A stretch of 64,000 nucleotides of DNA. Source: Streptomyces fumigatiscleroticus (GTDB lineage Bacteria; Actinomycetota; Actinomycetes; Streptomycetales; Streptomycetaceae). The notes under the pieces were generated by a model. The model ran no database searches, was not told the DNA's origin, and was given only the letters and a program-made list of their open reading frames with translations. Each line of letters opens with the position of its first letter. The stretch's first letter is position 1. The translations under genes were made by a program, and so were the position numbers. Shown in pieces: positions 34,018 through 41,486 of this stretch. The DNA lies in NCBI RefSeq assembly GCF_014647975.1, contig NZ_BMQF01000022.1, positions 40,079 to 104,078 of the forward strand. The letters are read 5' to 3'.

Positions 34018-36162
34018 TCAGCCGATTCCGGGGATGAGGGAGATGAGCAGGTCGATGAGTTTGATGCCGATGAAGGGCGCGATCAGGCCGCCCAGCCCGT
34101 AGATGGTGAGGTTCCGCCGCAGCATCCTGTCGGCGCTGACGGGCCGGTACCGCACGCCCTTCAGGGACAGAGGCACCAGCGCGATGATGATCAGCGCGTT
34201 GAATATGACCGCGGACAGGATCGCGGAGTCCGGCGAGGACAGGCCCATGACGTTGAGCTTGTCCAGGCCCGGGTGGACGGCCGCGAACAGCGCCGGGATG
34301 ATCGCGAAGTACTTCGCGACGTCGTTGGCGATGGAGAACGTGGTCAGCGCACCGCGCGTGATCAGCAACTGTTTGCCGATCTCGACGATCTCGATGAGCT
34401 TGGTCGGGTTGGAGTCGAGGTCGACCATGTTGCCGGCCTCCTTGGCGGCCGACGTACCGGTGTTCATCGCCACGCCGACGTCCGCCTGCGCCAGGGCCGG
34501 GGCGTCGTTGGTGCCGTCGCCGGTCATCGCGACCAGCTTGCCGCCGGCCTGCTCGCGTTTGATGAGGGCCATCTTGTCCTCGGGGGTGGCCTCGGCGAGG
34601 AAGTCGTCGACACCCGCCTCGTCGGCGATCGCCTTGGCGGTGAGCGGGTTGTCGCCGGTGATCATGACGGTCTTGATGCCCATGCGGCGCAGTTCCTCGA
34701 ACCGCTCCCGCATGCCGTCCTTGACGACGTCCTTGAGATGGATGACACCCAGGACGCGGGCGCCCTGCTCGTCGTCCACCGCGACGAGCAGCGGGGTGCC
34801 GCCGGCCTCGGAGATCCTGTCGGCGATCCGGTCCGCGTCCTCGGCGACCGTGCCGCCCTGCCGCTCGACCCAGGCGATGACCGAACCGGCCGCGCCCTTG
34901 CGGACCTTGCGACCGTCCACGTCCACACCCGACATACGGGTCTGGGCCGTGAAGGCGATCCACTCGACGCCGACCAGCTCGCCACGGTGGCGCTCGCGCA
35001 GCCCGTACTTCTCCTTCGCCAGGACGACGACGGAGCGGCCCTCGGGCGTCTCGTCCGCCAGCGACGACAGCTGGGCGGCGTCGGCGACCTCGGCCTCGGT
35101 GGTGCCGCCCACCGGCACGAACTCGGCGGCCTGGCGGTTGCCGAGGGTGATGGTGCCGGTCTTGTCGAGCAGCAGCGTGGAGACGTCACCGGCGGCCTCG
35201 ACCGCCCTGCCGGACATGGCCAGGACATTGCGCTGGACCAGACGGTCCATGCCCGCGATGCCGATCGCGGAGAGCAGGGCGCCGATCGTGGTGGGGATCA
35301 GGCAGACCAGCAGGGCGACCAGCACCACCATCGTCAGATGCGTGCCGGCGTAGTCCGCAAGCGGTGGCAGCGTGGCGCAGGCCAGCAGGAAGACGATGGT
35401 CAGCGAGGCCAGGAGAATGTTCAGCGCGATCTCGTTCGGCGTCTTCTGCCGTGCCGCGCCCTCGACCAGGTTGATCATCCGGTCGATGAAGGTCTCACCG
35501 GGCTTCGTCGTGATCTTGATGACGATGCGGTCGGAGAGGACCTTCGTACCGCCGGTGACCGCCGAGCGGTCGCCGCCGGACTCACGGATGACCGGAGCCG
35601 ACTCACCGGTGATCGCCGACTCGTCGACCGAGGCGACGCCCTCGACGACATCACCGTCACCGGGAATGACATCGCCGGCCTCGCAGACGACCAGATCACC
35701 GATCCTCAAGTCGGTGCCCAGAACCCGCTCCTCGGAGCCGTTCTCGAGCAGCCGCCGCGCCACCGTGTCGGTCTTGGCCTTGCGCAGCGTGTCGGCCTGC
35801 GCCTTGCCGCGGCCCTCGGCGACCGCCTCCGCCAGATTGGCGAAGACCACGGTCAGCCACAGCCAGGCGCTGATCACCCAGCCGAACCAGTCGCCCGGGT
35901 CCTCGAAGGAGAAGACGGTGGTCAGGACGGAGCCGATCCACACCACGAACATCACGGGGGACTTGACCATCACCCGCGGGTCGAGCTTGCGGAAGGCGTC
36001 CGGCAGCGACTTGACCAGCTGCTTCGGGTCGAAGAGGCCGGCGCCGACACGGCCCTGTGCGGGCTTGTGCCCGGTGGGGACGTCGCTGTGCGGCGCCCGG
36101 GTGGGAGTGGCTGTGGACATGGAGTCCTCTGGCTTCTCTCTACGGGTGGTCCGGGTGGTCAT
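34018..36162 (-). CDS. kdpB: K+-transporting P-type ATPase subunit KdpB
   Basis: A 714-residue P1A-type ATPase. The phosphorylated Asp is in DKTGTITLGNRQ (near residue 333), the actuator motif is ITGESAPVI, the nucleotide domain has KGAAGSV, and the hinge is MTGDGTNDAPALAQADVGVA. The start MTTRTTRREK overlaps the kdpA stop by one base; an inner ATG at 36120 (MSTATPTRAP) after AGAGGA is an equally reasonable start and would give 700 residues. KdpB hydrolyses ATP to drive K+ through KdpA. All catalytic residues are present. Confidence 0.97.
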   Translation of the reverse strand: MTTRTTRREKPEDSMSTATPTRAPHSDVPTGHKPAQGRVGAGLFDPKQLVKSLPDAFRKLDPRVMVKSPVMFVVWIGSVLTTVFSFEDPGDWFGWVISAWLWLTVVFANLAEAVAEGRGKAQADTLRKAKTDTVARRLLENGSEERVLGTDLRIGDLVVCEAGDVIPGDGDVVEGVASVDESAITGESAPVIRESGGDRSAVTGGTKVLSDRIVIKITTKPGETFIDRMINLVEGAARQKTPNEIALNILLASLTIVFLLACATLPPLADYAGTHLTMVVLVALLVCLIPTTIGALLSAIGIAGMDRLVQRNVLAMSGRAVEAAGDVSTLLLDKTGTITLGNRQAAEFVPVGGTTEAEVADAAQLSSLADETPEGRSVVVLAKEKYGLRERHRGELVGVEWIAFTAQTRMSGVDVDGRKVRKGAAGSVIAWVERQGGTVAEDADRIADRISEAGGTPLLVAVDDEQGARVLGVIHLKDVVKDGMRERFEELRRMGIKTVMITGDNPLTAKAIADEAGVDDFLAEATPEDKMALIKREQAGGKLVAMTGDGTNDAPALAQADVGVAMNTGTSAAKEAGNMVDLDSNPTKLIEIVEIGKQLLITRGALTTFSIANDVAKYFAIIPALFAAVHPGLDKLNVMGLSSPDSAILSAVIFNALIIIALVPLSLKGVRYRPVSADRMLRRNLTIYGLGGLIAPFIGIKLIDLLISLIPGIG

Positions 36163-37838
36163 CACGCCAGCCCCTCGGCGAGCGGGCCCAGCGCGAGGGC
36201 GGGGAAGTACGTGAGACCGGTGATGATGAGGATGGCGCCCACCAGCAGGCCGGTGAAGAGCGGCTTCTCGGTGCGCAGGGTGCCCGCGGTGGCCGGCACC
36301 GGCTTCTGCTCGGCGAGCGAGCCGGCCAGTGCCAGCACGAACACCATCGGCACGAAGCGGCCGAGCAGCATGCACAAGCCCAGTGTGGTGTTGAACCACT
36401 GGGTGTCCGCGTTCAGTCCGGCGAAGGCCGAGCCGTTGTTGTTCGAGGCGGACGTGTAGGCGTAGAGGATCTCGGAGAATCCGTGCGCCCCGCTGTTGGT
36501 CATGGAGTTCGCCGGGGTCGGCAGCGCCATGGCGAACGCGGTGAAGACGAGCACGAGCGCCGGGGTGACGAGGATGTAGCAGGCCGCCAGCTTGATCTCA
36601 CGGGTGCCGATCTTCTTGCCCAGGTACTCGGGGGTACGGCCGACCATCAGACCGGCGATGAACACCGCGATGACCGCCATGATCAGCATCCCGTACAGGC
36701 CCGAGCCGGTGCCGCCGGGCGCGATCTCGCCCAGCATCATGCCGAGCAGGGCGATGCCGCCGCCGAGGCCGGTGAAGGAGGAGTGGAAGGAGTCCACCGC
36801 GCCGGTGGAGGTGAGCGTGGTCGACGTCGCGAAGATCGACGAGGCGCCGACGCCGAAGCGGACCTCCTTGCCCTCGTACGCCCCGCCCGCGATCTCGAAC
36901 GCCGGTCCGTGGTGGGCGAATTCGGTCCACATCATCAGCGCGGTGAAGCCCAGCCAGATGGTGCCCATCGTCGCGAGGATCGCGTAACCCTGCTTCACCG
37001 AGCCGACCATCAGACCGAACGTACGGGTCAGCGCGAACGGGATGACGAGGATCAGGAAGATCTCGAAGAGGTTCGAGAACGGGGTGGGGTTCTCGAAGGG
37101 ATGGGCGCTGTTGGCGTTGAAGTAGCCGCCGCCGTTGGTGCCCAGCTCCTTGATGGCCTCCTGCGAGGCGACCGCGCCGCCGTTCCACTGCTGCGAGCCG
37201 CCCATGCTGTGTCCGTCAAGGAATTGGCCGACCTCGTGGATGCCGGAGAAGTTCTGGATCGCGCCGCAGGCGACCAGGACGACCGCGGCGACGGCCGCCA
37301 GCGGCACCAGGACGCGGACGACGCCGCGCACCAGGTCGGCCCAGAAGTTGCCGAGTTCACCGGTGCGGGAGCGCGCGAAACCCCGCACGAGCGCCACGGC
37401 GACGGCGATGCCGACGGCCGCGGAGACGAAGTTCTGCACGGCCAGCCCGGCGGTCTGCACGACGTGGCCCATGGCCTGCTCGCCGTAGTACGACTGCCAG
37501 TTGGTGTTCGTCACGAACGACACGGCCGTGTTGAACGCCTGGTCCGGGTCGATCGAGGAGAAGCCCAGCGAACCCGGCAGGACACCCTGCAACCGCTGCA
37601 ACAGGTAGAGGAAGAGGACGCCGGCCACGGAGAAGGCCAGGACGCCGCGCAGGTAGGCGGGCCAGCGCATCTCGGTGTCGGGGTCGGCACCGATGCCCTT
37701 GTATATCCACTTCTCGACACGCCAGTGCCTGTCCGAGGAGTAGACCTTGGCAAGGTAGCTGCCAAGGGGGACGTAGGCGAGCGCCAGGGCTGCCACCAGG
37801 GCGAGCAGCTGGAGCACGCCGGCGAGGACGGGACCCAT
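36162..37838 (-). CDS. kdpA: K+-transporting ATPase subunit KdpA
   Basis: A 558-residue channel-like subunit with ten or more membrane spans. Selectivity-filter-like loops read VTNTNWQSYYGEQ, LGTNGGGYFNANSAHPFENP, TSTGAVDSFHSS and SASNNNGSAFAGL, the four pore repeats of KdpA. It binds and carries K+ in the Kdp complex. The start MGPVLAGVLQLL lies eight bases after the kdpF stop. Length is normal for the family (about 550-560). Confidence 0.97.
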   Translation of the reverse strand: MGPVLAGVLQLLALVAALALAYVPLGSYLAKVYSSDRHWRVEKWIYKGIGADPDTEMRWPAYLRGVLAFSVAGVLFLYLLQRLQGVLPGSLGFSSIDPDQAFNTAVSFVTNTNWQSYYGEQAMGHVVQTAGLAVQNFVSAAVGIAVAVALVRGFARSRTGELGNFWADLVRGVVRVLVPLAAVAAVVLVACGAIQNFSGIHEVGQFLDGHSMGGSQQWNGGAVASQEAIKELGTNGGGYFNANSAHPFENPTPFSNLFEIFLILVIPFALTRTFGLMVGSVKQGYAILATMGTIWLGFTALMMWTEFAHHGPAFEIAGGAYEGKEVRFGVGASSIFATSTTLTSTGAVDSFHSSFTGLGGGIALLGMMLGEIAPGGTGSGLYGMLIMAVIAVFIAGLMVGRTPEYLGKKIGTREIKLAACYILVTPALVLVFTAFAMALPTPANSMTNSGAHGFSEILYAYTSASNNNGSAFAGLNADTQWFNTTLGLCMLLGRFVPMVFVLALAGSLAEQKPVPATAGTLRTEKPLFTGLLVGAILIITGLTYFPALALGPLAEGLA

Positions 37839-37846
37839 GTCTTGTC

Positions 37847-37936
37847 TCAGAACCTCTCCGGGAAGATCAGGGCGAGGACGAGATAGCCCAGCAGGGCGAC
37901 GGCCACGACGAGGCCGACGATGTTCTCGGCGGTCAC
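37847..37936 (-). CDS. kdpF: K+-transporting ATPase subunit KdpF
   Basis: A 29-residue single-span peptide, GTG start, sequence TAENIVGLVVAVALLGYLVL ending ALIFPERF, the classical KdpF pattern with a basic C-terminus. It stabilises the Kdp complex in the membrane. Its GTG overlaps the stop of the upstream 27-residue peptide gene (GTGA), and kdpA begins eight bases after its stop. It is too short for most gene finders. Confidence 0.93.
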   Translation of the reverse strand: MTAENIVGLVVAVALLGYLVLALIFPERF

Positions 37937-38016
37937 AGCTTCGTCACCCCCTTGGCGACGAGAGCCACGAGCGCGAAACCCGCGAGCGTGACGACGACGA
38001 AGGCCAGATCGGCCAT
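37933..38016 (-). CDS. 27-residue membrane peptide coupled to kdpF
   Basis: An ATG at 38016 after CCAGGAG (spacing about eight) opens MADLAFVVVTLAGFALVALV, ending AKGVTKL at 37933. It has one hydrophobic helix and a Lys-rich tail. The stop overlaps the kdpF GTG, so the two are co-translated and this is the first gene of the operon. Strong coding bias, ribosome site and coupling support a real gene. It looks like a second KdpF-like helper peptide; I know similar short frames before kdpF in actinobacteria but no described function. Confidence 0.75.
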   Translation of the reverse strand: MADLAFVVVTLAGFALVALVAKGVTKL

Positions 38017-38051
38017 CGCGAACTCCTGGGGTGAGGTTCGGTGGAAACGGA

Positions 38052-38142
38052 CGATTAGAGGAAAGCGCCTCTGTGGCCGGATCGGGCCGGTCGTTGACGG
38101 CTCCCTTACGGCGGCGCCCACGGCTTGACGGAACTCATACGG
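38052..38142 (-). promoter_or_regulatory. kdp promoter with two KdpE-like direct-repeat sites
   Basis: Read on the minus strand, CCGTATGAGTTCCGTCAA (38125-38142) and CCGTAAGGGAGCCGTCAA (38094-38111) share CCGT-N7-CCGTCAA; half-sites are 11 bases apart and the two sites 31 bases apart. Downstream, -10 TAATCG is at 38052-38057 and a poor -35 (CCGGCC) at 38075-38080, a promoter likely to need an activator. The layout fits KdpE bound just upstream of RNA polymerase. Confidence 0.6.
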
Positions 38143-38192
38143 CACCTGGTCCGAAGCGGTGAGTGGGCCGCCGCGATGGCCGGTGACCTGAC

Positions 38193-40070
38193 TCACGGCA
38201 GCCGGAACCGGAGTCGGCAGATCACCGCGTCCGTCTCCCGCCGGACGGCGTGCGCGACGACGGCGCCCCGCTGGTTCTGCAGCAGCCTCCCCCACGCTCG
38301 GCTTCGCTCGCGCGGGGGCGCCCCCAGCCACAGCCGCTCCGGCTCGATCTCCGGGATCAGCACGGTGACGCGCGTGCCCGGCTCGGTGGCGGTCACCTCA
38401 CGGACGTACGCGGCGATGGGACGGCCCAGCGAGCGGCGCTCGCAGTTCAGCCGGACCAGCGGCACCCCCGGGTCCCACTCCGCCCAGGCCGCCTCCAGGG
38501 CGCACAGCGCGGCCCGGTCCTCCGGGTCGGGGTGGCAGACGGTCACCGCCCGGACCTCGTCGCCCAGGGAGGCAGCGGCCGTCAGCGCCTCGGAGGTCAG
38601 GCGGGACAGCGAGGAGACGGGCACGATCACGACCGAGCGGTCGCGGTGCGGGTGCTCGGGGATGCGGCCGAGTCCGAGCCGCTCGCCGATCCGGGTGTAG
38701 GCACGGTGCACGGTCTCGAAGGCGGCCACCAGCAGCGGCAGGGCGATCACGATCAGCCAGGCGCCCTCCTCGAACTTGGTCGCGGTGACGACGATCGCCG
38801 AGAGGCCGGTCAGCAGCCCGCCGAAGCCGTTGAGCACCGCCTTGCCCAGCCGGCCAGGGCCCTTCCCGAGCCGCCAGTGCCGGACCATGCCGACCTGGGC
38901 GATGGTGAACCCGACGAAGACGCCGATCGCGAACAGCGGCACGAGGGTGTTGGTGTCGCCGCCGGAGAAGACCAGCAGCCCGGCGGAGACGACGGCCAGG
39001 GCGAGCACACCGTGCCGGTGGACCTGCCGGTCGGCCTTCAGCATGAAGACATGGGGCAGGTAGTTGTCGCGGGCGAGCAGCGCCAGCAGCACCGGGAGGC
39101 CGCCGAAGGAGGTGTTCGCGGACAGGGCGAGCAGGATCATCGTGGCGAACTGGATGACGTAGAAAGCCCCGTTGTGGCCGAGCGAGGCGTCCGTGAGCTG
39201 GGCGAGGACGGTGACGCCCTGGACCGGCTGGAGGTGGAAGCGGGAGATCAGCACCGACAGGCCGATGAGCATCACGCCGAGGACGGCGCCGAGGGCGACC
39301 TCCGCGCGCTGGGCGCGCTTGGCGCGCGGGACGCGGAAAGAGGGGACGGAGTTGGCGATGGCCTCGACGCCGGTGAGGGCGGAGCACCCGGAGGCGAACG
39401 CCTTCAGCAGGAGCAGGGTACCGACGGCGGTGGCGTTGTCGGTGAGCACGGAGGCGTGGCCCGCCGCGGTCGCCGTACTCACCGGCTCGGACCGGAACAG
39501 CCCGACGGCGATCAGTACGAAGATCGAGCCGACGAACACGACCGTCGGCACGATGAACGCCTTCGCCGACTCCACGATCCCCCGCAGGTTCACCGCCGTG
39601 ATCAGCACGAGAACGGCCAGGCACAGCCACAGCCGGTCGGCGTAGAGGGCGGGGAAGGCCGAGGTCAGGGCGGCCACACCGGCCGTGACGGCGACGGCGA
39701 CGTTGAGGACGTAGTCCAGGACGAGGGAGGCCGCCGCGACCAGGCTCGTGCGTGTGCCCAGGTGTGTCTTCGCCACGGCGTAGGAGCCGCCGCCGTCCGG
39801 GAAGGCCGCGATCACCTGCCGGTACGAGGCGACCAGCACCGCCAGCAGGGCGGCGATGGCCAGCGTGACCGGCAACGTGAAGCCCAGGCCGTGCGCACCC
39901 GCGGCGGCCAGGACGAGGACGATCGCCTCGGGCCCGTAGGCCACCGACGCCATGGCGTCCAGGGACAGGGCGGCCAGGCCGGTGACGGCGGTCAGCCGGT
40001 GGCGTTCACCGGTGTCAGGCGGCTCCTCGCCGGCAGGAACGGCATCCGGCTCGACGGTCAGAACGGACAT
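38193..40070 (-). CDS. kimA: KimA-type K+ symporter, APC superfamily
   Basis: A 625-residue protein: 12 membrane spans (residues about 25-470) and a cytosolic C-terminal domain of about 140 residues. It matches Bacillus KimA in motif order: LSLDAMASVAYGPEAI, SYRQVIAAFPDGGGSYAVAK, LLKAFASGCSALTGVEAIAN, ANTSFGGLPVLLALLARDNY and, in the tail, VVIVPVSSLSRLT and ALEAAWAEWDPGVPLVRLNC. KimA is a high-affinity K+/H+ symporter inhibited by cyclic di-AMP. General amino-acid permease is the alternative label, but the pattern is KimA's. It starts at ATG 40070 with AGGAG about 12 bases upstream. It lies directly upstream of the kdp promoter region and shares its direct-repeat motif. Confidence 0.85.
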   Translation of the reverse strand: MSVLTVEPDAVPAGEEPPDTGERHRLTAVTGLAALSLDAMASVAYGPEAIVLVLAAAGAHGLGFTLPVTLAIAALLAVLVASYRQVIAAFPDGGGSYAVAKTHLGTRTSLVAAASLVLDYVLNVAVAVTAGVAALTSAFPALYADRLWLCLAVLVLITAVNLRGIVESAKAFIVPTVVFVGSIFVLIAVGLFRSEPVSTATAAGHASVLTDNATAVGTLLLLKAFASGCSALTGVEAIANSVPSFRVPRAKRAQRAEVALGAVLGVMLIGLSVLISRFHLQPVQGVTVLAQLTDASLGHNGAFYVIQFATMILLALSANTSFGGLPVLLALLARDNYLPHVFMLKADRQVHRHGVLALAVVSAGLLVFSGGDTNTLVPLFAIGVFVGFTIAQVGMVRHWRLGKGPGRLGKAVLNGFGGLLTGLSAIVVTATKFEEGAWLIVIALPLLVAAFETVHRAYTRIGERLGLGRIPEHPHRDRSVVIVPVSSLSRLTSEALTAAASLGDEVRAVTVCHPDPEDRAALCALEAAWAEWDPGVPLVRLNCERRSLGRPIAAYVREVTATEPGTRVTVLIPEIEPERLWLGAPPRERSRAWGRLLQNQRGAVVAHAVRRETDAVICRLRFRLP

Positions 40071-40175
40071 GGAACAGGTGCTCCTTCGTACGGTGGTCGC
40101 GTGCACCCAGGTTCCGTCCGTCTCCCGCCACATCCGACTGTTCCTTGCGGCATCTTCGCGCTCGACCGGCCGGCC

Positions 40176-40193
40176 TTGACGGAACCTTGACGG
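40176..40193 (-). promoter_or_regulatory. KdpE-like direct repeat upstream of kimA
   Basis: On the minus strand CCGTCAAGGTTCCGTCAA, two CCGTCAA copies 11 bases apart, centred about 115 bases before the kimA start. It is the same CCGT-N7-CCGTCAA motif found twice upstream of the kdp operon. Confidence 0.55.
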
Positions 40194-40298
40194 GCGTGCG
40201 ACGTGGGCGACTGCCGTCGGGCAAGGAACCGCTGGACATCCGTCAGAGCCGCATCAAGATGTGCCGATCAGGTTCCCCGGCTCACTAGCGTCGACGGC

Positions 40299-40865
40299 AT
40301 GGGACGCCGTGACGACGTACGCGGAGGACCGCTCGACGCACAGGCGGAGGGCCCCGACGGATCCGGTGAGGCGACGAACGACCTCGAGCGGACGCAGGAG
40401 CTCCGGAGCACGATCCGCTGCGCCGGCGTACTGCTCGCTCTCCTTCTCCTGGTCGACTGGGGCTCAGGCCGGATCACCCCGGGGCGCGCCGCACTGTGGT
40501 TCGCTCTCGCCGGGCTGCTCTTCGTCGTGCTGTATCCAGCACGGGTGTCGGCGGGTGGGAACTGGCTGGCCTCTCGCTGCCTGTTGCGCGAGCATCGGGT
40601 ACGGACAGACCTGCTGGTGTCGGTCCGCTTCCTGGACGGCGTCTCCCAGCGACTCCTGCTGCGGGATTCCCTGGGTGGCCGCGTCGAGATCGACCCCGAG
40701 GTCCTGGTGCGCAACCCGCAGCTGTGGCTCCGCCTCGACGAGGGCGCGCGGAAGGCCGCCGCCGGCGGCTCGCTGCTGTGCGGCATGACCGCGTTGCGGT
40801 GCCTCGGCCGGCGTGTGGACCGCGAAACCGCCCGCGCCGTGTTCAAGGTCTCCGGCCTGGAGTGA
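40299..40865 (+). CDS. two-span membrane protein, hypothetical
   Basis: A 188-residue protein. The first 45 residues are hydrophilic and acidic; two spans follow (STIRCAGVLLALLLLVDW and TPGRAALWFALAGLLFVVLY), then a soluble end with VRTDLLVSVRFLDGVSQRLL and LRDSLGGRVEIDPEVLVRNP. No ribosome site precedes ATG 40299 and a TAGCGT-like -10 box lies about 12 bases before it, so a leaderless transcript is likely. It is divergent from kimA. I recognise no named family; context gives only a hint of a link to ion or envelope homeostasis. Confidence 0.75.
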   Translation: MGRRDDVRGGPLDAQAEGPDGSGEATNDLERTQELRSTIRCAGVLLALLLLVDWGSGRITPGRAALWFALAGLLFVVLYPARVSAGGNWLASRCLLREHRVRTDLLVSVRFLDGVSQRLLLRDSLGGRVEIDPEVLVRNPQLWLRLDEGARKAAAGGSLLCGMTALRCLGRRVDRETARAVFKVSGLE

Positions 40866-41486
40866 GCGTCAGCCCTCCCTGACCGGTCCGGCTGTGTCCA
40901 GGGCCCTCCCTGTCCGGTCGGCCGGCGCCACCGCCCGAGGTGGCGGCCGTTGTCATGGGCGCGCAGCGCGATCCCGCCGTCCGGCCGGCCCGCGGCGTCC
41001 ACGTCCCGGGAGCGCCTGCCCACCGTCACACTGCCGTCGTTCACCAAGGCGTGAGGGGCTGTTCCGGCAGGGTGCCGTACTCCGAGCGGCAGGCGTGCAG
41101 GCCGAGCAGGCCGGTGAGTCCATGGCGGACGGGGTCGTACCGGGCCGCCGCTGACGACGCCCCCGACGCGCCCGCCGTACGGCTGCCCGGCGCGGCCACC
41201 GCGAGGACCGCCACGACGAGGATGGGTGCGGCGTTCTCTGCCGCAGTTCACCGGCGCGCCGGACGGTGACGTGCGGCATGTGGTGGATGAGCGCCATGCG
41301 CCGTTCGCAGCAGTGGCGGAGGAGTTCCTCGCTCTGGGTGGTGGTCAGCCAGGGCATCCTTGCGTACGACACCCCCGGCCTCACGCCGGGCGTTGTCGTA
41401 CTGGCCGTGTGCCAGAAGGTAGCCCCCGGCCTCGGCGGTGGGGGCCGTGGCCCGGTCGGCGCGCGGGTGAGGCGACCGGCCCCCGG
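40866..41486. other. intergenic, decayed
   Basis: About 620 bases with no intact gene. On the minus strand a biased stretch reads ENAAPILVVAVLAVAAPGSR and GLTGLLGLHACRSEYGTLPE (41055-41240), resembling a small exported protein without a start codon. Another, MPWLTTTQSEELLRHCCERR (about 41300-41360), has no recognisable family. Confidence 0.4.

Noticed and set aside
31443..37886. Very long plus-strand frames (600-730 codons) across the kdp operon
   Set aside because: All kdp proteins are recognised on the minus strand with exact family motifs; the opposite frames are by-products of codon bias.
40071..40298. c-di-AMP (ydaO) riboswitch upstream of kimA
   Set aside because: I could not see the conserved pseudo-symmetrical helices by eye; a covariance-model scan would be needed.
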